NCBI GenBank assembly: GCA_016744775.1
Contig: JADGDS010000002.1
Location: 1-64,000 of the forward strand
Origin: Candidatus Marithrix sp.
GTDB lineage: Bacteria; Pseudomonadota; Gammaproteobacteria; Beggiatoales; Beggiatoaceae
Direction of reading: 5' to 3'
Length of the DNA: 64,000 bases
The translations under genes were made by a program, and so were the position numbers. Positions 29,921 through 39,491 of the stretch are shown here, one piece after another. The notes under the pieces were generated by a model. That model worked only from the letters and a program-made list of their open reading frames with translations. It did no database searches and was not told the DNA's origin. Each line of letters opens with the position of its first letter. Position 1 is the stretch's first letter.

Positions 29921-31623
29921 TGAATAGCATGATCTTTTTCTTGGTGATGCGTAGGATGCGTCGTCCATTATTGGTATTATTGACTGCCTATTCTACCGCT
30001 GGAATAGGCATGACTTTGATTCCGGGAATTAATCAAGAATATATGAGTTTTTTCCATGCCTTTTATTTTGTATCTTATATGGGTACAACTATTGGTTTTG
30101 GTGAGATACCTCATGAATTTACTGATGCACAGCGGATGTGGGTAACTATTTCCTTGTATATGACTGTTATAGCGTGGATTTATGCTATAGGTGGCTTAAT
30201 CAATCTTTTAAAGGATGATACATTAGAAAGTGTATTAATTGAAAATAGTTTTGCCAAAGAAGTAAAAAATATTAAGGAACCTTTTTATATTATCTGTGGT
30301 TATGGAGATACAGGATCCGCATTAGTTAGTGCTTTAGAAAAACGTTCAATACGTACTATTGTAATAGATTCAAATCAGGATCATCTCAATAATTTAAGTT
30401 TAGATTATTCTGTTAATATTCCAACACTTTGTGCCGATGCTAGTAAACCAGATAATTTACAAATTGGATTAAGTAATCCAAACTGTGCTGGTGTAGTTGC
30501 TATTACTGATGATAATATAGCGAATTTACATATTGCTATTAGTAGTAAGCTTCTGAAACCTAAATTAACAATTATTGGACGTGCTGATTCTGATAAAGTA
30601 GTGGAGAATATGCTAGCATTTGGTAGTGATTATGTAATTGATCCTTTTAATATTTTTGCTAACAAATTACATTATGCTTTACATGCTTCAATGTTATTAA
30701 CATTACGTGAATGTCTCACGAAACAGAAATGTTTTTCAAGTTGCGATACTTTAAAGCCTCCAAAGCAAGGTTTATGGATAGTTTGTAGTTATGGACGCTT
30801 TGGTAAGGCTGTATATGAAGAATTTAAAACAGAAAAAAATATTCATGTAATTGTAATTGAAGCTAATTTCGAGGATACAGGTTATCCTAGAAGTGAATGT
30901 ATAACTGGTCGTGGTACTGAAATTGAGACTTTACAGCAGGCACAAATTGAAGATGCAGTTGGAATTGTTATTGGAACAAATGATGATATAACTAATCTTT
31001 CAATTCTTATGTTAGCGCGTAAATTAAACAAGAAGTTATTTGTTGTTATTCGTCAAAATAATGCTGCTAATCAAATTATTTTTGATGCAGCAGGGGCGAA
31101 TATTGTGATGCAAGCTAGTAAGATTATGGCTAATAATATACGAGTTTTATTAACTAATCCTTTATTAGAAGATTTTTTGGATTTATTAACTCATAAATAT
31201 GATTATAAAGTGGTGTCAAAACTAATTCACTATTTACAGAATACTTTAGGTAATTCTATACCGATCACTTGGCAAATGTCAATAACTGATAAAGAGACTC
31301 CAGCTTTGTGGGAAGCTATTGAAAAGGGGGAAGTTATTCATTTAGGATATTTAAGAAAGGATCCTAGGGATCGTGATTCTCTGTTAGCGGTAGTACCATT
31401 ATTATTGGTACGTGGTAAGAATACAATTTTGTTACCTAAAGATGATGAAGTTTTAGCACCAAATGATAAGATATTATGGTGTAGTAAAAAAGGGGCTGTT
31501 ACATGGATGAAATGGTGTTGGTATGATCCTTTGGTGTTGAGTTATCTTTTAACAAGGAATATGCCACCACGTACTTATTTTGGACGCTGGTTAGAAAAAA
31601 AATTTGCTTATGGCTTTAAATAA
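29920..31623 (+). CDS. Potassium channel with two RCK/TrkA-N domains
   Basis: A 567-residue protein. An N-terminal pore module (two helices flanking MGTTIGFGEIP, a K+-filter-like sequence with GFGE in place of GYGD) is followed by two Rossmann-type RCK domains (FYIICGYGDTGSALVSALE near residue 120; LWIVCSYGRFGKAVYEEF near 285) that would sense nucleotide or ions. It probably controls potassium or monovalent cation flux. The C-terminal 20 nt overlap the start of ribBA. Unlike rpoC and ribBA it is not G/T-biased in codon use. Confidence 0.8.
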   Translation: MNSMIFFLVMRRMRRPLLVLLTAYSTAGIGMTLIPGINQEYMSFFHAFYFVSYMGTTIGFGEIPHEFTDAQRMWVTISLYMTVIAWIYAIGGLINLLKDDTLESVLIENSFAKEVKNIKEPFYIICGYGDTGSALVSALEKRSIRTIVIDSNQDHLNNLSLDYSVNIPTLCADASKPDNLQIGLSNPNCAGVVAITDDNIANLHIAISSKLLKPKLTIIGRADSDKVVENMLAFGSDYVIDPFNIFANKLHYALHASMLLTLRECLTKQKCFSSCDTLKPPKQGLWIVCSYGRFGKAVYEEFKTEKNIHVIVIEANFEDTGYPRSECITGRGTEIETLQQAQIEDAVGIVIGTNDDITNLSILMLARKLNKKLFVVIRQNNAANQIIFDAAGANIVMQASKIMANNIRVLLTNPLLEDFLDLLTHKYDYKVVSKLIHYLQNTLGNSIPITWQMSITDKETPALWEAIEKGEVIHLGYLRKDPRDRDSLLAVVPLLLVRGKNTILLPKDDEVLAPNDKILWCSKKGAVTWMKWCWYDPLVLSYLLTRNMPPRTYFGRWLEKKFAYGFK

Positions 31624-32731
31624 TATAGAAGAGATTATCGCTGATATTCGACAGGGTAGGATGGTGATTCTCATGGATGATGAGGATCGAGAGAATGAAG
31701 GCGATTTAATTATGGCTGCTAGTCAGGTACGGGCTGAAGATGTTAATTTTATGGCGCGTTATGGACGCGGTTTAATTTGTTTGACTTTGACATCTGAGCG
31801 TTGTCAGCAGTTGCAATTGCCTTTGATGGTGAATGATAATAATGCGGTACATTCTACTAATTTTACGGTTTCAATTGAGGCTGCTAAGGGTGTAACTACT
31901 GGTATTTCAGCGGCGGATCGTGCTGTGACTATTCGTGCGGCTGTTGGTGCAAATGCTAAGCCTTCTGATTTGGTGCAGCCGGGGCATATTTTTCCTTTAA
32001 TGGCTCAAGCTGGTGGGGTGTTAAGGCGTGCTGGGCATACGGAGGCTGGATGTGATTTGGCTCGTTTAGCTGGGTTAGAGCCTGCGGCTGTGATTGTAGA
32101 GATTTTGAATGAAGATGGTACGATGGCGCGTCGTCCAGATTTAGAGGTGTTTGCTACGCAGCATAATATCAAAATTGGAACTATTGCGGATTTAATTCGG
32201 TTTCGGATGGCGCATGAGAAGACTCTGGAGCGGATGAGTAGTTGTAATTTACCGACTGAGTTTGGTGAGTTTAAGTTGGTTGCTTATAAGGATAATATTG
32301 AGAATATTTTGCATTTTGCTTTGGTGAAGGGTGAGTTAAATTCTAATGATCCAATTTTAGTGCGGGTACATACTCGTAATACTTTGTGTGATTTGACTTT
32401 TAGTTCGCGTTCAGAGTGTGGATGGCCTTTGCGTGAGGCTTTGAAACGGATTGCAGATGAGGGTTGTGGTGTGGTAGTTATTTTACATCAGGATGAGGAT
32501 GTGGATACTATGATCCATAGAATTGATAATTGTTCACGTAAGGATCATGGTGAGGATTTGCCTGCTGCTCCTCCTACGCATGATTTAAGAACTCATGGTT
32601 TGGGGGCGCAGATTTTGTCTGATTTAGGTGTTCGTAAAATGCGAGTGTTAAGTGCGCCTAAGAAAATGCACGCTTTGTCTGGTTTTGATATGGAAGTAGT
32701 TGATTATATTAATAATGAGGTAGGTAAATGA
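31610..32731 (+). CDS. ribB: 3,4-DHBP synthase with a degenerate GTP cyclohydrolase II domain
   Basis: Start taken at 31610 ([12 protein letters not shown]). Residues 1-200 form DHBP synthase with the metal/acid loop [12 protein letters not shown] and the [13 protein letters not shown] segment, making the four-carbon precursor of riboflavin. Residues 205-373 resemble GTP cyclohydrolase II, but the zinc-binding cysteine triad and the SLRCDCG motif are missing ([10 protein letters not shown] instead), so this half is probably not a cyclohydrolase. Such RibBA-like proteins are common in Gammaproteobacteria, with a separate ribA elsewhere. ribH follows with a 4-nt overlap. Confidence 0.88.
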   Translation: MALNNIEEIIADIRQGRMVILMDDEDRENEGDLIMAASQVRAEDVNFMARYGRGLICLTLTSERCQQLQLPLMVNDNNAVHSTNFTVSIEAAKGVTTGISAADRAVTIRAAVGANAKPSDLVQPGHIFPLMAQAGGVLRRAGHTEAGCDLARLAGLEPAAVIVEILNEDGTMARRPDLEVFATQHNIKIGTIADLIRFRMAHEKTLERMSSCNLPTEFGEFKLVAYKDNIENILHFALVKGELNSNDPILVRVHTRNTLCDLTFSSRSECGWPLREALKRIADEGCGVVVILHQDEDVDTMIHRIDNCSRKDHGEDLPAAPPTHDLRTHGLGAQILSDLGVRKMRVLSAPKKMHALSGFDMEVVDYINNEVGK

Positions 32732-33192
32732 GTAGGATGATTGAGGGTAATTTTGCGGGCGGTGATGCTCCGTATGCTTTGGTGGTAGGGCGTTTTAATA
32801 GTTTTATTACTGAAAGTTTGTTGAGTGGGGCTGTCGATACTTTGAAGCGACATGGTGTGCAGGATGGGTCTATAACTGTGGTACGTGTGCCGGGTGCTTA
32901 TGAGATTCCTTTGGCATGTCAGCGTTTGGCTGCTAGTAAGAAGTATGAGGCTATTATTGCTATTGGTGCGGTGATTCGTGGTGGTACGCCTCATTTTGAT
33001 TATGTTGCTGGTGAGTGTTCTAAGGGTTTGGCTACTATTTCTTTGCAGTATGATATACCGGTTGCATTTGGTGTTTTGACTGTTGATACTATTGAGCAGG
33101 CAATTGAACGCGCTGGTACAAAGGCTGGTAATAAGGGAGTAGAGGCGACTTTATCTGCAATTGAGATGGTTAGTTTGTTGCGTCAATTTTAA
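32728..33192 (+). CDS. ribH: 6,7-dimethyl-8-ribityllumazine synthase
   Basis: A 154-residue lumazine synthase that condenses DHBP with the ribitylaminouracil. [17 protein letters not shown], the GAYEIP and [17 protein letters not shown] segments (catalytic His in HFDYV) are present. It is translationally coupled to ribB (4-nt overlap) and followed by nusB, a standard rib-nus order. Confidence 0.95.
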   Translation: MSRMIEGNFAGGDAPYALVVGRFNSFITESLLSGAVDTLKRHGVQDGSITVVRVPGAYEIPLACQRLAASKKYEAIIAIGAVIRGGTPHFDYVAGECSKGLATISLQYDIPVAFGVLTVDTIEQAIERAGTKAGNKGVEATLSAIEMVSLLRQF

Positions 33193-33193
33193 T

Positions 33194-33610
33194 ATGGCTA
33201 AAAAATTTTTTTCAGCTCGTACTAATGCGCGTCAGCGTGCTTTACAGGCTTTATATCAGTGGGAAATTACTAAGCAAAATCTTCAGTTTATTGAGTCTCA
33301 GTTTTTTGAGGAGGAGGATATGGCTAGGGTTGATGTGGCTTATTTTAAGGTTTTGTTGTATGGGATTCCTAAAGAGTTAAAGAATTTGGATTCTGGTTTT
33401 GTTGGTTTTTTAGATCGCGATATTAGTCAGTTGGATTTGATTGAGTTGGTGATTTTAAGGATTGGTACTTATGAGTTGAAATATTGTCCAGATGTGCCTT
33501 TTAAGGTTGTTATTAATGAGTCGGTTGAGTTGGCTAAAGGCTTTGGAGCTGAGAAAAGTCATAAGTATGTGAATAGTATTTTGGATAAGCTTGCTAATCA
33601 GAAGAAGTGA
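33194..33610 (+). CDS. nusB: Transcription antitermination factor NusB
   Basis: 138 residues from the ATG at 33194, one nucleotide after ribH. An upstream in-frame ATG (33161) lies inside ribH and would add a non-homologous leader. The N-terminus RTNARQRALQALYQWE and the terminal GAEKSHKYVNSILDKLA are typical. NusB with S10 binds boxA in rRNA antitermination. Confidence 0.94.
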   Translation: MAKKFFSARTNARQRALQALYQWEITKQNLQFIESQFFEEEDMARVDVAYFKVLLYGIPKELKNLDSGFVGFLDRDISQLDLIELVILRIGTYELKYCPDVPFKVVINESVELAKGFGAEKSHKYVNSILDKLANQKK

Positions 33611-33819
33611 TACGTTTATTATTATTGATATTGCTGATATTTATTTTATGGCAATTTATAAATCGTTATAAGTCTCGAAAGAAGATTACTAAAAATGCTG
33701 TGATGGTAAGTTGTGATCATTGTGGGGTATATTTTCCTAAAGAAGAGGCTTTTTATTTAGATCGGCATTATTATTGTTGTAAGGCTCATTATGAAGAGAG
33801 TAGAAGCAAAGATAGTTAA
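33607..33819 (+). CDS. PP0621-type small membrane zinc-ribbon protein
   Basis: A 70-residue protein, GTG start overlapping the nusB stop by 4 nt. One N-terminal helix ([15 protein letters not shown]) is followed by a CDHCG...CC putative zinc knuckle (CDHCGVYFPKEEAF, HYYCCKAHY), the pattern of the PP0621 family of unknown function. It overlaps dut by 29 nt. Confidence 0.75.
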   Translation: MIRLLLLILLIFILWQFINRYKSRKKITKNAVMVSCDHCGVYFPKEEAFYLDRHYYCCKAHYEESRSKDS

Positions 33820-34234
33820 TCCATTAATTGCTGATTTGAAACCTAATTATGCTACTGAGGGTGCGGCTGGTATTGATTTACGTGCTTGTCTTGTAGAGCC
33901 GTTAGAGGTTCAGGCGGGTGAGACTCATTTGATTGGTAGTGGTATTGCGATTGATATTAATGATCCTAATTTAACCGCGATGTTATTACCGCGTTCTGGT
34001 TTGGGTGTGAAGCATGGTATTGTGTTGGCTAATTTGGTGGGTTTAATTGATTCTGATTATCGAAAGGAGGTTAAGGTTGCGGTTTGGAATCGTAGTGATA
34101 CTGCTTTTGTAATTAATCCGGGTGATCGTATTTGTCAGATGGTGTTTGTTCCAATTGTGCAGGTGCAGTTGGAGTGGGTTGATGAGTTGAATGATGAGGG
34201 TAGGGGTGGTTTTGGTTCTACTGGGGTAGCTTAG
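33791..34234 (+). CDS. dut: dUTP diphosphatase
   Basis: A 147-residue trimeric dUTPase. Motifs in order: AAGIDLRA (1), PRSGLG (3-type RSG loop), GLIDSDYRKE (with the nucleophile-positioning Asp), GDRICQMVF (4), and the C-terminal GRGGFGSTG (5) that closes over the substrate. It keeps dUTP low and supplies dUMP. It ends the G/T-biased plus-strand block. Confidence 0.96.
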   Translation: MKRVEAKIVNPLIADLKPNYATEGAAGIDLRACLVEPLEVQAGETHLIGSGIAIDINDPNLTAMLLPRSGLGVKHGIVLANLVGLIDSDYRKEVKVAVWNRSDTAFVINPGDRICQMVFVPIVQVQLEWVDELNDEGRGGFGSTGVA

Positions 34235-34250
34235 TAGCAACAACTGAACG

Positions 34251-34282
34251 GGAGTTCAAAGCAAAGCTGCGCTTTGAACTCC
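34251..34282. terminator. Convergent terminator hairpin
   Basis: GGAGTTCAAAGC at 34251-34262 pairs perfectly with GCTTTGAACTCC at 34271-34282. It lies between convergent dut and the minus-strand ATPase gene, so it can end transcripts from both sides. Confidence 0.7.
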
Positions 34283-34294
34283 AGAATTACCAAA

Positions 34295-37138
34295 TTATAT
34301 AAAATACCGTCGAATCAATTCAACTTGAAAACGATAAGCATTTTCACCTGCTTCTTCTATTAATTCGCGTTGTAATAAATTCGCTTTACTAGCTTCAAAG
34401 TCTTTTGGAAATTTTACTTTTAATTCTTGTTCGCTTACTATTGCTGCTTCTCCTTGTGCCGCTATATATTTTAACATCGCTAAGGCTGTTTTCGTTTTGA
34501 CTTGATTTTTATGGATATCAGATAAAAAGAAGCTGCCATTTTGTAATGCTTCGGGTATTGCTGCTTCAACATCGCTTATTTGAACTAGATGACGTATGCT
34601 AATATCTTGTTTGTTTTTTAAGTTGACTATTTCTGAACATAGGTATTGTGTTAAAGCTGGATGCCCGCGCGTAATTGTTAATACTCGTTGACAAGCGTTT
34701 TCTTCATAACAAAGATTAAAATCTGGTGTTGGTTGTTGTATTAATTGTAAAGTCTCTTCAGTTTCTAAATAACTTATATGTACTGTTTGTACATTGATTA
34801 AGTAACTCGCCCAACGTTCAAATTCATCTATCGAATTTGAATCAGATAATAAAATTTTAATTCGTGGGCGATGTTGAATTATATGACGAAACATGCCCAG
34901 CACTAAAGCTTCATCTAATAATCCTTTAGCCAATACATAGTCTAAAACACTAAACTCGTCTAACATCAATAGAAGGCTTTGATTTTCATCGATTTGTTCT
35001 TCTATTTCATCTAGCCATTCATCAAAATAACTAAAAGGATCCTCAAATAGTTTTTCACGTGTTAAAACTGGTAAAATTATTTGACGATGACGCTTGGCAG
35101 AATTCAATATTGCGCGACTTATATTGTATAAAAATCCCGGAAAATCTTTTGAAGAAGAAACTGGACCTTGTAAATCCACAAATAAAGGAATCATATTGGT
35201 AGGTAATAATTTACCTAAATTATTCAATAATGAAGTTTTACCAGTGCGACGTTGTCCATACAATAATAAAGGTGGGCGACGTTTATCTAATAGTAAACGT
35301 TCAATACGTTCACTAATACCGCTACGCCCAACAAAAATTTCTTGATCTTCTGTTAGCGGAATAGCTGTAACATAAGGGTTAATGATTTCTTGATTAGCTT
35401 CTACAATTTCACTCAGTACTTTGATATGATTTGCTATAATTTGTCGCCATGTTTCAGCAATTGGACGAAATCGTATGGCATATGGTTCTGAAGAACGAGT
35501 TAATTCTCGTAATAAACCATCTAAATTTTCTTCAACTTTATTAAATACAAGTCTTTGATTGTATTTGCTCTTTTGTTTTAATGCTGCTTGAACATCAAGG
35601 CTAATACGACTAAAACTACGCAATAATGCACTTGCTGGGCCTTCTAATTCACCCGCCGCTAATTTACTATGAGCTTTACTGATTCCTTCAACACTAGTAT
35701 TGTTTTGCAAGCGTCTAGCATCTAATTCAATTTGCGCCTCTTTTGCCGCCCAACGTTGTGAATTTATACTTAAATATTCAATTGCATTTTTACCAACAGT
35801 TGGATAACGTTCTGTTAATATTACTAAATAATTTTCTAAACCATATAAAGGTATATATTGTAATTCATCCCAAAATGCTGAATGCCAGCGAATAATACGA
35901 CTGGTTTTACGTCTTTCGTAAGCGCGACAAATCAATAAATTCCATACTGCTTCAAAAGGGTATAATAAAAATGGTCGCCACCAATTGATTGTTAAACCAG
36001 CTAATAGTGCTAATATTGTCCAAGGTACAATAGTGGTTAAAGCATAACTTTCCATAATAATTACAAAAGCTACATAGGTACCAGCACTACCTAAAATACC
36101 GGCTAAAATGCCAGCCCAAGTATTTGCAATCTTTTTGGCTAATACATAAGGAAATGCAAATAATAATATATAAAGCATAGCATTTTCTATTCCGCCATGA
36201 ACGCCTATCAATATAGGATTACTAAAATCATTTTTTAGCCAAGTGAATATGGTTAATACTAAGATAGTAGAGATGCCGATCAATAAGGCTTGTTTCCAAC
36301 GCAAAGTTAGCAAAGCCCAAATAATTGCGATAGCAAATCCAAATAAAAGGGCAATCATGCCATCATAAGCTATGACATATAAGATACTATTGTCTATCAA
36401 AGCTGCACGAGGTATTAAAATACTTACTAAAAAAGCGATGATAAAGATTGCAATCGCGCTAACAAAGATACCAATGATAATACTGCCAATTTGATGATAA
36501 TATTTCTGACCATTAGTATTTTTTTTAGTGTTGAGCATAATGCTAGCGGCACAGCTAGCAGTAAAAATGGCTAAAATAATAGTATAAAATGATCTGTTAT
36601 CATGATTTTGGAATGGATTACTTGCATCAGGAGTATTTAATAATACGACTATAGCGATATTTTCCACCATATTAAAAATTAATAATTCCTCAAGCTGATA
36701 ATCACCGATAGCAATTGGAATACTTAATAATAATCCAGCCATAGCTCCTGCGATAATGCCAAAGGCTACTGAAACCAGCATACTACTTAAAAATCCACCA
36801 ACAGCCACCAGAAATAAGGTATAACAACTGATTAAAATTAATTTATCACTAGGCGTAGATAATAACATCAGCACTATGGCAACAATGGCTGTAATCCACA
36901 CGCTCCATAAACCATGCCCTAAAATCAATAATTTCTGTAAAGCAGAATTTTGCCAATGCTGTAACTTTAAATTAGCTAAAGCAAAATTAGCTGCTAAATC
37001 AGCATCAATATTTGTTATATAGCGTCGCCAAGCTGATGGTTTAAAAATTAACCAAAACATTAATAACAAACTGGCTAACACTATGTTCTTAGGTAATACT
37101 TCTCCTTTCAAAGAAACACCAAGAAAACTATTATTCAT
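34295..37138 (-). CDS. Polytopic membrane protein fused to an AAA/STAND-like ATPase
   Basis: A 947-residue protein with an unusual layout. Residues 1 to about 410 hold roughly a dozen membrane helices; a soluble linker follows; from about 600 there is a P-loop ATPase: Walker A YGQRRTGKTSLL near 630, Walker B LLLMLDEFSVLD near 724, and a likely winged-helix C-terminus (FPKDFEASKANLLQRELIEE). VGRSG ahead of the P loop is typical of AAA_16/ORC-like STAND modules. It overlaps the partner ATPase gene by 4 nt. Function unknown; membrane-tethered signalling or defence is a reasonable guess. Confidence 0.7.
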   Translation of the reverse strand: MNNSFLGVSLKGEVLPKNIVLASLLLMFWLIFKPSAWRRYITNIDADLAANFALANLKLQHWQNSALQKLLILGHGLWSVWITAIVAIVLMLLSTPSDKLILISCYTLFLVAVGGFLSSMLVSVAFGIIAGAMAGLLLSIPIAIGDYQLEELLIFNMVENIAIVVLLNTPDASNPFQNHDNRSFYTIILAIFTASCAASIMLNTKKNTNGQKYYHQIGSIIIGIFVSAIAIFIIAFLVSILIPRAALIDNSILYVIAYDGMIALLFGFAIAIIWALLTLRWKQALLIGISTILVLTIFTWLKNDFSNPILIGVHGGIENAMLYILLFAFPYVLAKKIANTWAGILAGILGSAGTYVAFVIIMESYALTTIVPWTILALLAGLTINWWRPFLLYPFEAVWNLLICRAYERRKTSRIIRWHSAFWDELQYIPLYGLENYLVILTERYPTVGKNAIEYLSINSQRWAAKEAQIELDARRLQNNTSVEGISKAHSKLAAGELEGPASALLRSFSRISLDVQAALKQKSKYNQRLVFNKVEENLDGLLRELTRSSEPYAIRFRPIAETWRQIIANHIKVLSEIVEANQEIINPYVTAIPLTEDQEIFVGRSGISERIERLLLDKRRPPLLLYGQRRTGKTSLLNNLGKLLPTNMIPLFVDLQGPVSSSKDFPGFLYNISRAILNSAKRHRQIILPVLTREKLFEDPFSYFDEWLDEIEEQIDENQSLLLMLDEFSVLDYVLAKGLLDEALVLGMFRHIIQHRPRIKILLSDSNSIDEFERWASYLINVQTVHISYLETEETLQLIQQPTPDFNLCYEENACQRVLTITRGHPALTQYLCSEIVNLKNKQDISIRHLVQISDVEAAIPEALQNGSFFLSDIHKNQVKTKTALAMLKYIAAQGEAAIVSEQELKVKFPKDFEASKANLLQRELIEEAGENAYRFQVELIRRYFI

Positions 37139-37983
37139 AATAAATCACGATAAGGTTTGATACGTTGTAAGGCTTCAATTTTCCAAGAATGATCTTTTTT
37201 GCCTTCTTCTAAGGCGGTAAAACGTGAATGACAAATAATTTGCAATAAAGATGGCCATTTGCGACTGTTATCGATTATCCACTGGATTTCTTTTTTATCA
37301 AAAATTTGCGGAATACTGGAGATAAAATCTAAAGCCTCTTCTTCAGTAAATGGTTCTAAATTTAAAACATGTCCAAAAATATTAAAAAAAGGTGAAGGTT
37401 TACCATCATCTTGTACTATTTCTTGAGGGGGTTGGTGTGCTGTTAATAAAAAACCTAATTTGCCACCACAACCTAAAGAACGCATTCCCCACCAAAAATG
37501 ATCATCTAAATCAGGACAATTAAAGCCAGCTTTAATTTCATCTAACAAAATAATTGTAGGAATATCTAAATATTGATCTATTATTTCTGTAAAAGCAACT
37601 AAATCGCATGGTTGAGGAATCGGCAAGCCGATTTTTGATAAAATATATCGTAATAAGCTTTCTTGATAAGCCATACGTGGATCTTGAAAATCTATATAAA
37701 CCCATTGATAGCAAGGTATTATCCAGTCATTACGTTGATTAGGGCGTAAATTTTGAGCCGGTGTATCAATTATACGGCTCAGATAATGTAATAAAGATGT
37801 TTTACCGCTGCGTTTTTGACCAATAATTGCGATATGTTGTAAAGGAGTAGTTCTCCAAACATCAAAAATACGTTTTAATATATATTCACGTCCAAAAAAT
37901 TGTCGAGGGTTAATAATAGGATTACCTATTACAAAAGGATTACTAACTATTTTAGTAGGTGCTAAAGATTCGGATAAATTCAT
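37135..37983 (-). CDS. AAA/STAND-like ATPase partner
   Basis: 282 residues from the ATG at 37983-37981 (a longer in-frame start at 38052 would overlap the divergent gene and lacks a recognisable ribosome site). FFGREYILKRIF, Walker A IGQKRSGKTSLLHYL near 58 and Walker B TIILLDEIKAG near 144 mark an ORC/AAA_16-type ATPase similar in plan to the C-terminal part of the next gene, with which it overlaps by 4 nt. The two probably form one complex or cascade. There is no effector motif of its own. Confidence 0.7.
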   Translation of the reverse strand: MNLSESLAPTKIVSNPFVIGNPIINPRQFFGREYILKRIFDVWRTTPLQHIAIIGQKRSGKTSLLHYLSRIIDTPAQNLRPNQRNDWIIPCYQWVYIDFQDPRMAYQESLLRYILSKIGLPIPQPCDLVAFTEIIDQYLDIPTIILLDEIKAGFNCPDLDDHFWWGMRSLGCGGKLGFLLTAHQPPQEIVQDDGKPSPFFNIFGHVLNLEPFTEEEALDFISSIPQIFDKKEIQWIIDNSRKWPSLLQIICHSRFTALEEGKKDHSWKIEALQRIKPYRDLL

Positions 37984-38051
37984 GGATAAATTATTTATTT
38001 GTAATATAATATTAATAGAAGCATATGAAAATTCACAATAGGAATCAAACA

Positions 38052-38744
38052 ATGTCCATAAAATTGATATTTATATTATCTATAATTGCTACTGTAAATG
38101 TTACACAAGCGGCTAATATGGTCGTGATTCATTCTAACGATACCAAGTTATTTTCTAAGGGTAAGTTACTGGATACTGATATTTCAGTGAATATACCAGC
38201 TAAGGTAAAAATCACAGTTGTATTTGAAAGTGGTAGCGTCAAAACAGTGACTGGACCTTATTCACAGCCACTGAAAGATCCTTTAGCTATTAGTGATCCT
38301 AAATTAGTAATTACTTTAGCAAACTTTTTGAAAAAGAAATCAATTTTTCGTTCTCGTGGAGAAAATCCTAGCAATCCTTGGTTAGTTGATGTTAATACGA
38401 CTAAACGTTTTTATTGTATTGCACCTGCATATAATGTGATATTATGGAGACCTAGCAGTGATAGTCAAAGTGCTAGTACTTTGTTGATTAAACATACACG
38501 TACTGGTAAAATTGTTAAAATCAGATGGCCTGCTTATCAGAAAAATTTAAAATGGCCATCAAATTTACCTGTTAGATATGGTGACACTTATAAAATAGAA
38601 GTGCAAACCCGTAGTAATTCTTCAATTAAGAAGTTAGTATTGCATAAATTACCTATAGGTTTTCCCACTAAGTCACATAAAGTTGTGTGGATGATAGGTA
38701 GGGGTTGTGTTCGACAAGTTAATCAATTGTTATCAAGATTGTAG
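38052..38744 (+). CDS. Secreted protein of unknown function
   Basis: About 230 residues from MSIKLIFILSIIATVNVTQAAN, a clear signal peptide; an upstream ATG at 38025 adds a polar leader and is less likely. The body is beta-rich with KVKITVVFESGSVKTVTGPY, resembling the start of FecR-like or SH3-like surface proteins, but no family was recognised. It is divergent from the ATPase pair and 10 nt upstream of a lipoprotein L,D-transpeptidase, so an envelope role is likely. Confidence 0.6.
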   Translation: MSIKLIFILSIIATVNVTQAANMVVIHSNDTKLFSKGKLLDTDISVNIPAKVKITVVFESGSVKTVTGPYSQPLKDPLAISDPKLVITLANFLKKKSIFRSRGENPSNPWLVDVNTTKRFYCIAPAYNVILWRPSSDSQSASTLLIKHTRTGKIVKIRWPAYQKNLKWPSNLPVRYGDTYKIEVQTRSNSSIKKLVLHKLPIGFPTKSHKVVWMIGRGCVRQVNQLLSRL

Positions 38745-38754
38745 TAAATCATTT

Positions 38755-39456
38755 ATGAAATTAAAATTAATTATTCCAATAATATGTCTTAGTATTACTA
38801 GTAGTTGCACTACTAGTAATAATACTGAACAAGAACCAGTAAAAGCTGCTGTTATTGTTAATACTCCTGTATCTGAACCTAAATCTGAACCAAAGCCAGT
38901 TCCTCCAATAGTAGTAGCAAAAGCACCTGTTATGCCTGAACCTAAAACTGAACCTTGTGAGAAAAGATCCTTTGATAATAAAATTACTGTGAATATCTCA
39001 GAACAAAAATTACATTTGTATTGTAATTATGGTAATGACAAGCAAGAAGTGAAAACTTATTCAGTATCAACTTCTAAATATGGTATTGGAAGTGAAGCTG
39101 GCAGTAATAAAACTCCGTTAGGATTGCATAAAATTAAAAATAAAATCGGTGATGGTGCGGCACAAAATACGATTTTTAGAGCGCGTCGTAACACCGGTAG
39201 AAAAGCGATAATTAATAAGCCTAATTCTGGTGATTTAGTTACAACTCGTATTATGTGGCTAACGGGTTTAGAACCGGGTAAAAATTCAGGGCGTGGAATA
39301 GATTCTTATAAACGTTATATTTATATTCACGGCACGGCAGAAGAAGAGAAGATTGGTGAAGTGGCTTCACATGGTTGTATAAGAATGTTTAACAAGGATG
39401 TGATTGATTTATTTGATCGTGTTGATGAAGGTACTAAGGTTGAGATTATACGATAG
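38755..39456 (+). CDS. Lipoprotein L,D-transpeptidase (YkuD domain)
   Basis: 233 residues from MKLKLIIPIICLSITSSC, a lipoprotein signal with lipobox Cys. A Pro/Glu/Lys-rich linker (about 20-70) leads to the YkuD domain, ending in the catalytic IHGTAEE...SHGCIRM motif (His and Cys). Such enzymes make 3-3 peptidoglycan cross-links or attach lipoproteins to the wall. The longer frame from 38707 lies inside the preceding gene. Confidence 0.88.
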   Translation: MKLKLIIPIICLSITSSCTTSNNTEQEPVKAAVIVNTPVSEPKSEPKPVPPIVVAKAPVMPEPKTEPCEKRSFDNKITVNISEQKLHLYCNYGNDKQEVKTYSVSTSKYGIGSEAGSNKTPLGLHKIKNKIGDGAAQNTIFRARRNTGRKAIINKPNSGDLVTTRIMWLTGLEPGKNSGRGIDSYKRYIYIHGTAEEEKIGEVASHGCIRMFNKDVIDLFDRVDEGTKVEIIR

Positions 39457-39460
39457 AAAC

Positions 39461-39491
39461 AACCTGACAGGTTTTTCAAACCTGTCAGGTT
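39461..39491. terminator. Palindromic bidirectional terminator
   Basis: AACCTGACAGGTTT at 39461-39474 pairs with AAACCTGTCAGGTT at 39478-39491 around a three-base loop. It separates the convergent L,D-transpeptidase and Chp genes. Its CCTGTCAGGTT core recurs at 62081-62112 and inside 1023-1112. Confidence 0.7.

Noticed and set aside
31604..32731. Bifunctional RibBA with GTP cyclohydrolase II activity
   Set aside because: The zinc-binding cysteine triad of GTP cyclohydrolase II is missing, so only the DHBP synthase activity is supported.
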